From Byssothecium circinans (lineage: Eukaryota; Ascomycota; Dothideomycetes; Pleosporales; Massarinaceae): DNA of 64,000 nt. The position numbers and the translations under genes are program-made. Under the pieces are notes generated by a model. The model was not told the DNA's origin. It saw only the letters and a list, made by a program, of their open reading frames with translations, and did not search any database. Below are positions 1-11,700 of this stretch, in pieces. Position 1 is the first letter of the stretch; the number at the start of each line of letters is the position of its first letter. The stretch is from positions 1,347,206 to 1,411,205 of the forward strand of contig ML976979.1 in NCBI GenBank assembly GCA_010015675.1. Direction: 5' to 3'.

Positions 1-740
1 GCTCTAAAGTTATTATAACTTATTTAGCTAGTTTAGTAGGTATTTATACGCTATATACTAAAAGTAGCCTAGTATTCTCTATACTTATATAGCTTACTAA
101 GCTATTAGAAATTCTAGAATATTTTTTTATAATCCTTTCAGGCTATATTATATATATCTATATTTAAAATTTTAGCTTAATAGCTCTAATATTTAAATTG
201 TTATTAAAGGTTGAATCTTTGATTTTCCGCCAAGCAAAAAGTGGCCGCTTCGGTGGTGTGGCCGCTTCGGTGGTGGAATACGTTAGTAGATAACTATAAT
301 AGCTAATTACTAGGTAACTATACTATTTCTATTAATTAAGCTACTATATTAATCTAATTATTATAAAATTCTTATTTAAACTACCCTAGCTCTTAAGACT
401 AACCCTCCCTGTTTAATTAGTAATAATAAGCGTCTCCTCCCTAGAATAGTAGTAGGGTGGGTAACTAGTAGAAAGAATATAGAAGGATTTTTATTTTATT
501 TTTATTTTTGCCCTAGCCTCTTTTTTAAGCGAAATTAAATAAGAGAAAAATAAGCGAGGAGGATACAAAATTAAGCCCCTAAAAATAAGCAAAAATAGAG
601 GGGTATAATCTAATAAAAAAGCTTAAATTAAGCTCTTAAAAATGGCAAAAAAATGCCCATAAAATAGGGGCTAATAAAAAAGCCCCTGAATTAGGGATTT
701 CCGACCATAGTGCAACAAGAGGAAATAGAGAGATGGCGGT
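1..740. repeat. AT-rich decayed repeat tract
   Basis: This stretch is visibly far richer in A and T than the genes that follow. It is full of TTA, TAA and TAG triplets in all frames and has no usable open frame. That composition is typical of transposon sequence mutated by RIP in filamentous ascomycetes. I cannot name the parent element. The only GC-rich island is the short tandem duplication at 241-274. Confidence 0.6.
241..274 (+). repeat. 17-bp tandem duplication in AT-rich tract
   Basis: The unit GTGGCCGCTTCGGTGGT occurs twice back to back, at 241-257 and 258-274, inside otherwise AT-rich DNA. It may be the end of a DNA transposon that escaped mutation, but no inverted partner was found in the window. 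Confidence 0.6.
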
Positions 741-749
741 TGTGTGCTG

Positions 750-1060
750 ATGATAGATTTAGTTCCTACCAAGACTGTCAAGTTTGCGGCGGATGAACGG
801 TTTGCGCCGAAGAATACTACCGAGTCCTATGGTGGAGAGGTGGAGGGGTTTGATGCTTGGTATGCCTTCATCGTCTCTGGTGAACTCCCATGACAGTAGA
901 GAATGGTACCGCCTAAGGATATTACATAGAGGGAACTGGATGGAGAGATAAGACTCCAGATTCTACGTTCTTCACAACATCATTGGCACATCAACTCCAC
1001 AGCGTAGAACGGATTTGGTAGGGAATACGGATGGTGCTTCCGATTGATGATTAGAGGTTT
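750..1060 (+). pseudogene. possible UstYa/DUF3328-like remnant
   Basis: A 47-codon open frame at 750-893 has a spacing of aromatic and acidic residues, ending in AWYAFI, that recalls the start of UstYa-type (DUF3328) proteins. About 100 bp further on, in another frame, 980-1015 encodes LAHQLHSVERI, which resembles the HQLHCL block of that family; stop codons follow at once. UstYa-like proteins act as oxidases in fungal peptide and other secondary metabolite pathways. Here there is no continuous frame, no second HxxHC block and no membrane anchor. If the assignment is right, it is a decayed fragment. It rests on two short motifs and could be chance. Confidence 0.25.
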
Positions 1061-1384
1061 CGCTGGTAATACATGGGAAGCTCTTTTCGCTATATGCACT
1101 ACCATACCTTTTGGTAAAAGGCATTTGTCGAGCGCAAAGCGCGTCCTTTGTTCCTTACGCAAGCGCACGTGACCCATTCCAGCACTTGGGCCCGGCACCA
1201 CGTCGAGAACAACAAAGGACAAAGTCATTCCCGCAACAAAGCCGAATGCGGAACTTGAGCGCAACATCTCCCGTGTCTACACATGGAGACGAATTTCTAT
1301 CAATATATACAAAATTCTTTTCACAAATTTCCCTCAAGCTCAAAACTCGATCCTTAAAATCCAACTACAAAACAAAAAAAAATC

Positions 1385-1873
1385 ATGTTATACTCTCAAC
1401 TCCCCACTATACGCGCGCTATCTTACCTCCTAATCCACCTCCTCCAATCCCACCTCGCCTACATCCCCACACATCACCCCCTCTTCCTCTACATCTGGGG
1501 CTTCTTCCTCGCCTGCATCCTCGACGTCCTCAGCACCACCCTCACTCCCCTCCAAACCGGTATCTTCGAACACTGCTTCATCTTCTTCAAATCCATCTGT
1601 CAATCTTTGGAAAACTTCTTGTTCTTGTCTCGGATGCCGCTGCTACTTACACTGCTTGTGCCGGCGTGTTTGGGATGTGCGCTGGTGTGGGTGGATAGGT
1701 GGAGTGGGAGGGTTGCGGGCATGGGATTGGGGTGGGTTGAGGAGGATTGTGAGAGGGCGGGGGCGAGGAGGAGGAATGGAAGTGAGGTGAAGTGGGAGAG
1801 AGATGACGTTGTTAGGGTCGGAGTGGCGAGGAGAAGGGAGGGGGTTTGGAGGGGGAGGCCGTTTTTTTGTTGA
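1385..1873 (+). CDS. small hypothetical membrane protein
   Basis: An uninterrupted 162-codon frame starts at the ATG at 1385, after an A-rich leader and an AATATATAC stretch near 1303 that could serve as a TATA-like element. The first two thirds are strongly hydrophobic: one likely membrane segment around residues 35-58 and another around residues 80-102. The C-terminal third is basic and rich in Arg, Glu and Trp, so it would be a short charged tail. I do not recognise a family. A longer frame at 1111-1698 overlaps in another phase but is proline- and histidine-rich in a way typical of shadow frames. The gene may be real but has no supporting context. Confidence 0.35.
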   Translation: MLYSQLPTIRALSYLLIHLLQSHLAYIPTHHPLFLYIWGFFLACILDVLSTTLTPLQTGIFEHCFIFFKSICQSLENFLFLSRMPLLLTLLVPACLGCALVWVDRWSGRVAGMGLGWVEEDCERAGARRRNGSEVKWERDDVVRVGVARRREGVWRGRPFFC

Positions 1874-2182
1874 GGTGTGGTTTGGAGCGGGTTGGTTGGA
1901 TTGGGATTTCTTCCAGAATGGAACGCGGGGAATCAGGGTTTATGGTTGTTTAGTGTGAAAGCATCTTTAGCCGCTTTTATCAATGCAAGTTCAGACCCGA
2001 ACTGCGTTGTAGTATTGTTGACTTTTCTTATAATGCTCTGTACAGTCTTGAGGGTTCTGAACCGTTGCGCAATTTGCACTAGCATTGTACAAATATATGG
2101 ATAAATCGCTAGACAGTTTGCTTGGAGGAGGGTCCGACCGTAATGGAAGCTTCCAACAGATGGAAGGATGTTGGACTGGACA

Positions 2183-2211
2183 GTACTTGACCGTTCCGGA
2201 CGGTTCAGTAC
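2183..2211. other. imperfect palindrome with CCG/CGG half sites
   Basis: Within the gene-poor stretch 1874-2355, the sequence around TTGACCGTTCCGGACGGTTC forms an imperfect inverted repeat with CCG and CGG triplets facing each other. Such triplets are the usual contacts of Zn2Cys6 regulators. It lies downstream of both neighbouring genes, so a regulatory role is doubtful. Nothing else is seen in the stretch. Confidence 0.3.
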
Positions 2212-2355
2212 CGTTCTGGGTCTAGCGTCGGTTCCTGCCTACATACCATGGTAGCCACTTCTCCTGAGCACCTTGGCTCAACACACAATACATCACTTTC
2301 TCACACTTGCTCTCGGGCCTCTACTGTCCAACAAAGTACAGTTGGTTTCTGGTCA

Positions 2356-4356
2356 TCAATTTATGATGCAAGATATGAGCTCTCTCTGCCCAGCCTCGAT
2401 GTCTTTCACGGCCTCGCCGTACATGATACCGTGGACGTAACACTCGCCGACGAGTATCCGCGTCCCATCGTCCTTCTTCCTCATCACCAATGGAATATTG
2501 CAGCTTAGCAGAACCCACACCTCATCCCCAGGCATAGCATTCGTCGTTACCAACCCAATATACCCTTTGTCAGAAATGAACAGATGCCTCTGCATCTCAG
2601 CCATGATATGCGTCGCCCGACAAATCATCGGATTCCTCGACGCTGTCAATTCACCTTCTTCACTGAGACTTTGATGATATTCTCGTAGCGCGTCGAAGGC
2701 TTTCAAACGAACGTCGGAAAGATCCTCTTTGAACCATTCAAACAGCGTCTTGCCACCGATTTCGAACTCTCGAATAATCTCCCATAGCAGTCTCCAAGCA
2801 AAATCGCCTTTGCTATTTTCCACTTCCATACTCTCTCCATAGAGCATTGCGCCGGCAGATCGGACGACTGGCTGTGTCATTTTGTGTTCGCATCGATCCA
2901 TGACGAGAGTGCGCCAAATAGCATCTTTTGTTTTCTCGGCATTTCCGTATGCGGACTTCTTTCCCTTGGGTTGATGGTTGGCAATTGATGGACCACGTCG
3001 AGAGAAGAGGCCTGTGTGATCTTCCGGTAAGGAGTTGAGCAGGCCCTCTGTGCTAGCAATTCCATCTATCGTGTCGATACAGATCCCGCGGCATTCAATT
3101 GTTCGCGAATCCAGACGCATAAATTGCGGAGCTGTTGACCCGCATGCACGGAACCACGCCTTATCAGGCTCGGGAACGTCAATACTTCTATCTGCCTCCA
3201 ACTTCTTGACTTGAACTTCATACAGGGCCTGCAACCTCAGGTTCATCAACCAAATACAGTCTGGACTGTTGTATACCGACCCTGGTTCGTTCTTGCAACC
3301 CAGGTCCGCCACCCAGGACGGAAAATCATCATTACCCCGGGGCCAGCCCCCCAGCGTCAGGATGTCAAGGTTATTGCGACTCTTGATCCACGTCATCATG
3401 AATGTGGCATATACTTCCCATACTTCAGTCATATAGTCCGGTTCAGCGGTGACCAAGCTCGAGGACTCCGCAAGTGCGAACAGGCCATAGACGTAGTCTC
3501 TCGGATCGGTTGCGAAGAAATCGCCTCGGCTTTCTAGAAGGTCATACAGCGGGATCTCCTTCTTCGTCTGGTATATGGTTCGAAGGATGAGGCGACCGTA
3601 TATACGTTGGAATGTGAGCGATCCTCCTCCATTCATTTCAATCCTCAAGCGGACGAGGGAATTTTGAGTACTCCTTTGACTGAGAAGCAAGAAGTGGAGC
3701 GCACTCCAAATTGTTGGTTCCTCCACAAGTTGGTCGCCACACAAGAAAACTAGCGTGGGCGATACAACGCTCTCTTGCAGAATCCACGCACGAACCCACC
3801 ACTCCTTCTGAAAAACGGCATCCATTGCTTTCCAATCCTCCTCATATATTGGATCTCTCGCAGCTTTTGAGAGCCACTTCAGATTTTGGCCTTCGGTTCT
3901 TCTCACCGCGTCTAACCGAATGAGCCATGCAAGGCCCCTCGGAGTGTCGTCGTCGGCTGAACCAAGATATGCAATAGTTCGTCCTGCACGCGAGTAGAGT
4001 TCCTTCATCAATCTAACTTGAAATCCTCGCTCTTCTACGTCTTCTTGATTGATACAAATGGCGTCGATCCAGTACCATGACTGACGAAGCCCATCCTGTC
4101 CTGCAATGCAAGCTATCGCCGAGTGAAGGTTCGCAGTTATTTGAAGCAGGATGCCATTGATGGACACATATTTTGCGTTGTTGTCATACTTGCCCCAGAC
4201 GTACGAGAGTGATGACGCTTGGCTAACTTCTTCCGATTTCAACGACGCGTATTTCATCTCCAACATCCATGTTGCTTCGGGTGGTGGATAACCGTCTACG
4301 AGGCGGATGAGGCGCACTTCTTTCTTTGCGCGGTCGAGAGGTCGGTACAAAGTCAT
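2356..4356 (-). CDS. HET-domain (heterokaryon incompatibility) protein
   Basis: A single-exon gene of 666 codons. The N-terminal part carries the HET signature in order: LSYVWG near residue 47, the block WYWIDAICINQEDVEERG near residues 92-109, then the AYLG strand and the WWVRAWILQE helix near residues 185-195. HET domains mediate nonself recognition and regulated cell death when genetically different hyphae fuse. The C-terminal 400 residues have no repeats (no WD40, ankyrin or NACHT) and are the variable region typical of many HET proteins. The start ATG at 4356 is the first in frame and lies close to the conserved LSYVWG block. No break is visible. There is no partner gene next door, so whether it takes part in incompatibility or has another role cannot be told. 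Confidence 0.9.
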   Translation of the reverse strand: MTLYRPLDRAKKEVRLIRLVDGYPPPEATWMLEMKYASLKSEEVSQASSLSYVWGKYDNNAKYVSINGILLQITANLHSAIACIAGQDGLRQSWYWIDAICINQEDVEERGFQVRLMKELYSRAGRTIAYLGSADDDTPRGLAWLIRLDAVRRTEGQNLKWLSKAARDPIYEEDWKAMDAVFQKEWWVRAWILQESVVSPTLVFLCGDQLVEEPTIWSALHFLLLSQRSTQNSLVRLRIEMNGGGSLTFQRIYGRLILRTIYQTKKEIPLYDLLESRGDFFATDPRDYVYGLFALAESSSLVTAEPDYMTEVWEVYATFMMTWIKSRNNLDILTLGGWPRGNDDFPSWVADLGCKNEPGSVYNSPDCIWLMNLRLQALYEVQVKKLEADRSIDVPEPDKAWFRACGSTAPQFMRLDSRTIECRGICIDTIDGIASTEGLLNSLPEDHTGLFSRRGPSIANHQPKGKKSAYGNAEKTKDAIWRTLVMDRCEHKMTQPVVRSAGAMLYGESMEVENSKGDFAWRLLWEIIREFEIGGKTLFEWFKEDLSDVRLKAFDALREYHQSLSEEGELTASRNPMICRATHIMAEMQRHLFISDKGYIGLVTTNAMPGDEVWVLLSCNIPLVMRKKDDGTRILVGECYVHGIMYGEAVKDIEAGQRELISCIIN

Positions 4357-4380
4357 TGTACGCTTAGTTTATCGTGCGAG

Positions 4381-4404
4381 TGTATGAGTGTATGAGTGTA
4401 TGAT
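4381..4404. repeat. three 8-bp tandem units upstream of HET gene
   Basis: TGTATGAG repeats at 4381-4388 and 4389-4396, with an imperfect third unit to 4404, just 5' of the HET start codon. It lies in the probable 5' leader. The rest of 4405-5463 holds no gene I can support; 4640-4880 is AT-rich and may be repeat-derived. Confidence 0.6.
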
Positions 4405-5463
4405 GAAGGATGCGCTGGAGCACATTTTCGTTGTCTTTCAGCGGCCCAGACATGCGGACGTACGACATGATTGGCTGGGCCCTTTACTGAACTGTGACAC
4501 TGCACAGCCTCCAGGAGAACGTACATGTACCTAGTACCTCCACACACTGCATGTATGTGCCTCAACGTGTCCGACTTGCCGCATCCATGTTACCATGGTA
4601 ATGTTGCGAAATGATCCTTTGTTCCCGGAAGGATTGTGCAACACGTCTGCGCGTTTAACTAAATTAGTTGTATTAAGACGCTTTAGTGGCTAAGCGTTAC
4701 AGTAAGCCTGGGCATAATACCGGGGAAGGGGAAGGAGGGAGGGTGTATGAAATCTCAGTTAGGAATAAAAGGGGGCCTATGAAATATAAAGCAGCACCCT
4801 TTAAGATTAAGAGTTCAATTTTAATGTTATGAAGTGTTCAATTCTGAGGGAGCACCCCTAACTTTAAAGGGATAATTCTGCACACTGTTCACCAGCCTCA
4901 TCCGGCCTAGCCTCGGCCACTCGCCTATATAGTCCCATCTCCGGAGCCTGACCGCCCCACACACAATTCATCCTTTTCTCTCCATGCTCTCGGTGCTCAG
5001 CTGTCCAACAAGAGGATTTTGAAGGAATGCGAAAGGCTTTTCTAATTACCTACGGGTAGGCGCATAATATTTGAACCAAAACTACTGATTTAGTTAAACT
5101 AAAGCATGGGCGTATTAGATAGGTGCGCGCAATACACAATCCTTACCGTACAGTTGCCTTGGTTCTGCCTTGGATACAAAGTATTATCAAGCTCAGCCAC
5201 GATACCAACACAATCTTGGCTCTAAGGCAACCAGAGCATGCGTATGCCCGTGGCTTCGCAGCTTCCTAACAGGCTCACGAAAATACGAGATGACGCGCAC
5301 AGCCAACTGTAAGAAAGCGCAAGGTTGAACATTGCCTTGAAATGATTCATTTGGTGCGTGAGACGAGGTGGGCCACTAGTTATATAATGCAAACCCTCCA
5401 CGCCATGAAAAGACATCCAAGTATCCACAGTTGGCGACTTCTACCGACTCACCAGTCACAAAG

Positions 5464-7283
5464 ATGAAGAACTTTTCTCGATCAGTACTTTGGGCTTTCG
5501 CAGTCTTGCGCACAATAGCTGCAGCCCCCTTGCAGCCCACCAACAACACCCAGTCCAATATATGGGACTTTTCACTTGTAAGTCTTGTCGCAATTAAAAA
5601 AAAATACAGTCCGACTGACTTTAATCCGCTTGCAGCTCCGACCTTCACCTCAATTGAACTGGACGCCCTGCTTCGACAATTTTACCTGCACCATCCTCGA
5701 AGTTCCGCTTGACTATTCCAACACCGCTGCAGGTACGGTTGGAATAGCCTTCATCAAATGGACAGCAAAGAACGCGTCGTCGGCTCAAGACATCCTTGTT
5801 AATCCCGGTGGACCTGGCGACAGTGGAATCGCTACCGTACAGCAACATCTCGGCGAATTTCAAAAATATCTCGGTACCTCGTACAACATCATCGGCTTCG
5901 ATCCACGAGGGGTGAACAATTCCGGACCTCCGCTTTCCTGTTTCCCCGGGAAGAAAGACACAGCTAAGCTATACGATCCTCAGTGGAGAAGGTCGGTCGA
6001 TTCGTCGTCTAAGTCCTCTATGCTTGAGCAGTGGGCAGCTATGGGAGCATTTGGCGAATGGTGCAGTGATGTGCATCATCCTAGTTCTCCCGCGCGGTAT
6101 GTGAATACTGCGGCTACTGCGGCAGATATGTTGCGCTATGTCGAGGTGGCGGCTGAAGCTAAGGGGCAGAAGAAAGAGGATGCGAAGCTTTGGTACTATG
6201 GGATAAGCTATGGGACGATTCTTGGGTCTACGTTTGCGTCTTTGTGGCCAAATAGAGTTGGTCGTATGATCCTCGATGGAGTAGTTGACGGCGAGGGTAT
6301 GTTCCGGTGTTCGAACTGTAGATCGAACATGTACTGACTATTGGTCGCTACCGCCAGATTACTACCAAGGTAAATGGCAGAATAACCTTGTCGATGCCGA
6401 CGAAGGCGTGCGAACCTTTTTCAAGGACTGTTTCGCAGCCGGAAAGGAGCTCTGCAGTTTCTGGGACGAGAGTCCCGAAGCTATCGAAAAGCGATTTGAG
6501 GCCATCGTCAAAGACCTTACCGATTCCCCGATCATCGTGGCCGACCGATCGCTTGCAGTACAGACACCTACCGTGATCACTCTCGGCAAGTTCAAAACAT
6601 ACCTGACCAGGATACCTTATGATCCCATAACCTGGTTTCCTAACTTTGCTGCTGTTCTTACACAGCTCGAGAAACGCAATGGCACCTATTTCGTAAGCGT
6701 TACCGGCGCCGGTCGCAGTCTCGACCAGTGCTCTCTCGACGAAGTAGAGCCAACCCAGGTTGAGCCTCGCTTCATCATCGGATGTAATGACGCAAATGGC
6801 CGCTTTAATTTATCAACCATCGACGCCTGGACGGAGCACGTGCATTTGCTCCTCAATCAGAGCAGATGGCTAGGCGAACTCTGGGCTACTGGTCCCGCTA
6901 CATGTCGCTCACTCGAAGTTTCGAATCATGTGCCAGAGTCGCAAAGGTTGAAGAGCGCTCCTTCCGCCAAGAATACCAGCGCACCTATTCTTTTCGTCAG
7001 TACAACAATCGACCCCGTTACTCCATTAGGGGCGGCACGAAAAGCTCTGAAGTTGTTTGGTGGCTCAGGATTGCTAATCCAGAATAATGCTGGTCATGGA
7101 TCGATTTCAGCCTTCTCGGCTTGCTCGAAGAATGCCCTGGAGAGATATTTGGCGGATTCTTCATTACCAGAAGAAGGCAAAGTGTGCGAGGTTGATGAGG
7201 TTCCGTTCAGAACCCAGCAAGGTGGTACTGATGGTCAGGCAAGGGGCTTGTTGGAGACTTTGTGGAAGTCACACTATTTATGA
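5464..7283 (+). CDS. secreted alpha/beta hydrolase, tripeptidyl aminopeptidase (TAP) type
   Basis: Three exons, 5464-5577, 5636-6296 and 6358-7283, give 566 residues. Both introns (58 and 61 bp) have GTAAGT or GTATGT donors and keep frame. The first 21 residues form a signal peptide ending near AAAP, so the enzyme is probably secreted. The alpha/beta-hydrolase core shows NPGGPGDSG (oxyanion region), DPRGV, and the nucleophile elbow GISYGT around residue 205. The C-terminal TAP-like domain carries the acid in TTIDPVTP and the histidine in NNAGHGS, so the Ser-Asp-His triad is complete. Relatives release N-terminal peptides or act as esterases on bulky substrates. Several Asn-X-Ser/Thr sites fit secretion. 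It ends about 1.5 kb from the PKS cluster, and I see no reason to assign it to that cluster. Confidence 0.9.
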
Positions 7284-8758
7284 TAGTCTTATGTCAATAT
7301 ATGCTGTCGTGCCATTATGATCTCATTAGGTGTATACCATGGTGCACATTAGAAGATGTGCAACATAGGTTTGCCAGATGTTAACGCTCATATTGCGGCA
7401 TGTATTGGTCTCTCCATATAAGAAGAGGCTACCTCCAAGAGATAGCTTTTAGGAAAGAAGAATTTCTAGACCTTAAAAGATTATACTATGTAGGGCTTAA
7501 CGCAGATAACTTTAATTCTACTATATAGGGGGATGCCTTAGTAGGAAATATTTAACTAATTTAGGCCTTACTGCTAATAATCTTTTACGGCGTCTTTAGT
7601 CCTATACCTACTAGAGGACTAGGGATATTATTAGATATTTTAGATAACGTAATAGGGGCGATTTTAATAAAAAAAAAAGAGTCATGTTGTTAAGAATTCT
7701 ATATATACAATAGTTGAGGGCTTTCTTAAAACAAAATTAAGGAACACGAACGAAGTTAAGGATTACGTTAATCCTAAGAATAAGCAATGGTGAAGTGCTG
7801 GTTACTTTTAAGTGTGAAAGCTATATAGCGATAGTTTATAATTATGGCTATACTGGCACATAAATAAAGGGAACAAACAGCATGAGTGCTACAACATGAT
7901 TGCAGACTTATTTGTTAGTTTGTATCTTTATTCAAAGTCTCATAGAATCTGCTGCAGTGACCATATGACTCGTATATGATCTCATATGACGAGAAGAGTC
8001 ACATATGTATGTAGACGGGGGCCTCCCCCCATCACATCAAAGCAATTATTCTCCCCTCCTTCAACAGTTATGCGTCAAAAGTCCCGCAAGGCTCTCCACA
8101 GTTGGAGTCTGCTAGGTAATGCAATTCGTGATGATGAATTTTTAATTCAATTGATCGATGCACAAGGAATTGTGAAGCGCAGTGAACCTTATAACTCATA
8201 GCTGTTTCCTAACCGTTCTGTAATGACATCTATGGTGTCAATTACAGAAGTAAAACGAAAACTTCAATCGACAATGAAGCTGTTCCCAACGACCCATAGA
8301 CCTCAAAATAATCGCGCGCATCATCATTTCTATTCCTTATACGCATGTCCGAATCTACAAGCAAAAACTAAAGCAATAAATCCAGCCCCGTCTAAACTAT
8401 CCACCATATCCCACGCCCAGCACAAACCCCTCTGCCCCTACCATATCCCCTCCGCTCTCTCTACCTGCCCCCGCCCCCTCCCCAACCTCATCCCATCGCT
8501 AACAATGCCAACCACTCCCAGTTTCTCTCTTCCACCTGAAGATAATTGCCCACTTTTCTCTCGTCCTACCTACACCTTACACCCTCCCTATCGCCGCACT
8601 ATTTTAGGGTATAAACTGGAATTGCAGCTCGCCTTGGGGGGTGACTCGCGACACAGGGAGAGATGTTATTCTACTCTCATCGCGCGTGGTCTAAGGTTAC
8701 GATAAAGTGGATTTCTAAGCTTCGTGCGGTCTTGCACCTAATATCTATCGCAATATTC
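7284..8758. other. gene-free interval with AT-rich relic
   Basis: No coding region can be supported here. From about 7440 to 7800 the DNA is AT-rich with many TAG/TTA triplets, resembling the tract at the window start and probably a RIP-mutated repeat. The remainder, near the 3' end of the non-reducing PKS gene, has ordinary composition. The open frame at 8223-8705 is proline- and serine-rich without family features. Confidence 0.5.
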
Positions 8759-11700
8759 TTAACCCTTCGCAAAGTGTTTGAACGCTTGCTCTATCGCTCC
8801 GCCCAACAAATGTACAAAATCCGGGGTTGGTAGATCAAGATGATCCCCATCGATTGAAGAACACCAGATGTCCTTACCAACATATCTGTCCCATCCATTG
8901 GGACCAAGATCAACTTCGCGCTTGTCTGCAAGACTCCATCCGACAGCGCCCAAGCGAGGATCCTCCATGAAGCCTGGATACGCAGTGGTGGGAATATTCT
9001 GCTCGGCCAGGACTCGCAACAGCGTCGTATCGCCGTCGCACCGTTTAAGCATTCCCCTCCGAGCCCAAATGATTGCGGTTCGCTTTGCTGGTGGGTTCTC
9101 AGAGCTACGCAGCGGTGGAGGATTGTACACCGCGACCGAAGCAAAGAGTGCACCGAGGTGACGACGGGTGTTGTCCGTCATCTTCCATACTCCGCTTTTG
9201 TCTCTCCTTGATATGACATCGAACATTGCCAGGCCGAGATCGCCTTTGACTGGGACATTTTCGGTGCGGGGCGAGCACATGTCGATCAGTAAAAGACCAT
9301 CGACAGTATGGCCTGCCGCGGATAACTGGCGTGACACTTCATATGCGATCATGGCTCCTCCGGAGAAACCCCCGATCCAGAATGGTAATCCTTTGGGCTG
9401 CTTTTTCAACAAATCTTCCACGATAAGCTTTGCTGCGCCGGGGATGCCGACGTCAACAGTAAGCCTGCCTGGACACCGGATGTAGGGAGAATCAACGCCG
9501 TAGACCTTCATCTTGGACTGAATGTGTGCGGGTAGGTGAATATAGCTGCCAATAGAGCTAGTTCCATCCGCTATCATGTAGAAAGGCGGCAATTTAGCTG
9601 AGGATGCATCTCCCTTCAAGAGAGTGATTCGGACGCTGGGTAGAGGCGAATTGTCATCGGTCTCTACGGGAGCTGGGGGAACTGAAGGAGGCGCTTCTTC
9701 GACGACGACAAATTCATCGTTAGAATCTCGCGTATCTATCACGCTGATCGATGAAGATTCCGCCGGGCTACTGGTCCCGCGCTCCGATGATGTGAGTTCA
9801 GGTTTGGCTGCGGAACTAGCAGCAGGCGACGGTGCCAGTGCTTCAAGGGCGCGACGCAGATCGGCGATGGTAGGATGCTCAATGAGGAACGAAGGAAGCA
9901 GCTCCAAGCCCGTAGCAGTTGAAACGCTGGCCGTCACTTCGATCGCCATAATCGAGTCAACTCCCAATTCCTCTGGTGCAACATCATCGGTCAGCTCAGC
10001 CACTTCCATCCCTGTCTCCCTGGCAATGCTCTCCAGCAGGATGGGGAAGGCTCCAGTAGATGGAGGAGCGGAGGTCGCTTCTTTCACTTCTGGTGTCTCT
10101 ATGGGCTTTGTCGGCCCCGACGGCGGTGCATCCTGGACCTCCCGGACCTTTGGAGCCGAATGGCTATGAGAGCTGGGTGATTTGGATTTCCCGGAAAGAA
10201 TCTGCGTCAAGACGGCTTCAGAAATTCTCCGAAATGCCAACTTGCAACATTGCGCCACGATCCGGTAATCCGAATCAAAGATGAAAATATCACAACTTCT
10301 CGAGTCTTTATCCGGCTGAGAGACACGGACGTAGGTGAAGTATGAGCGGCCTGGCTTGTAAGGGACCGTTTGCTCGAAGCTCACAAATCCGCTGTTGATG
10401 AAGCATTCGCCGGGTGCATCACAAATGTTTTGCGGGTTTGCATTCACCGTGAAGCCAGCCAAGTTCGCGCTGGCCTCGCCCCAGTACGGGGATGCCACGA
10501 AACGGGTATCAGCAGGTTCATCCCGCAATACGATTTCGGCAGCAGATTCAGTGAAGTCATCCGATACAAACGCCTCTTTGATGGCCTGGTAGGTGGAGTC
10601 GTATTGCACGGTAGCCGCAAACAAAGCGTAGAAGATATCGGGCCGCAACCGATGGCCACGCCCATCCTTGGCAGCTTGGATGATCTCTTGTATTCTGGCC
10701 TTGACGAAGTAGGCCATCCTATCCCAACCAGCTTGCAGACTGTCCACGTCATTGTTGACAGTCAACGTGCAAGTTCCAAGTTCGTAGGATGCGCCGCGCT
10801 CCAGTGGGGATGCTTTCCACACAACTTGTATATCGTTGCTGGATGGAGATTTCATTGATATTGTGGTCAGCAGGTCCCCATTTGGACCAACCAAGTGTTT
10901 TGTGAGCGGCCGCGACATGACTGGGTTGCGAATGGCAAGCTTGCCGGGCACGGCATCAGCTTTTCTGCCAATGAACTTGAGAGCATAGGTTGCCGCTGCC
11001 ATGGCTGCTTCACAGAAGACACTTCCTGGGCATATGGGCTGATCCAGCATCCGATGGCCATTGATGAGTGCAGTAAGACCTGGGTTAGAAAGAGAAGCGC
11101 GCAACGTGACCTGCACGCCACTTGGAGACGAGGACTCTTTGACGATGAACTGCGCGCACGTCGAGATCGTCTCTTGCTTGGGGGCTGCAGTGGAAGATAA
11201 AGCGGTTGCCCTTTCTTCTGTAACGTCGGTGTATGTGGCCCAGTAGTCTTTCAGATCCCACGAGTATGCGGGAAGCGTGAGCAGCTTCAAGGAGTTCTTG
11301 TAAGGCTCATGGAGGCCTAACCAATCAACGTTGACGCCATACGTATAAGCGGTAACCAGGCACTTGGATATGGACGCCCACGCATGCTCACGGCCCGGAG
11401 CATCGAGACTCGATAGGACCGCCATGGTGGGTTTGGACTGATACAATGTGGACCTGACGAACGAACTGCAAACGGGGCTCGGGCCGAGCTCGAACCAGAC
11501 AGGGTCATTCAGTTTCTCTTTCACGGCGTTGAGAGACCCGACAAAGTCAACAGGCTGCCGCGTCTGCTGTCCCAAATAGCGTGCATTGAATGTACCGGCT
11601 CCTTCAACGATGCGACCCAGCAGCGTGGATGCCACTGGAATAGATGGGGTTGAGAACGTTACACCCTCGGCGAGAGATATGTATTCGGACAACATCGGAT

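Noticed and set aside
980..1267. 95-codon minus-strand frame
   Set aside because: No family features; it overlaps the possible UstYa-like remnant and a promoter-like stretch, and has shadow-frame composition.
1111..1698. 195-codon plus frame overlapping the small membrane protein
   Set aside because: Pro/His-rich repeats such as PPNPPPPIPPRLHPH arise from reading a Ser/Leu-coding region out of phase.
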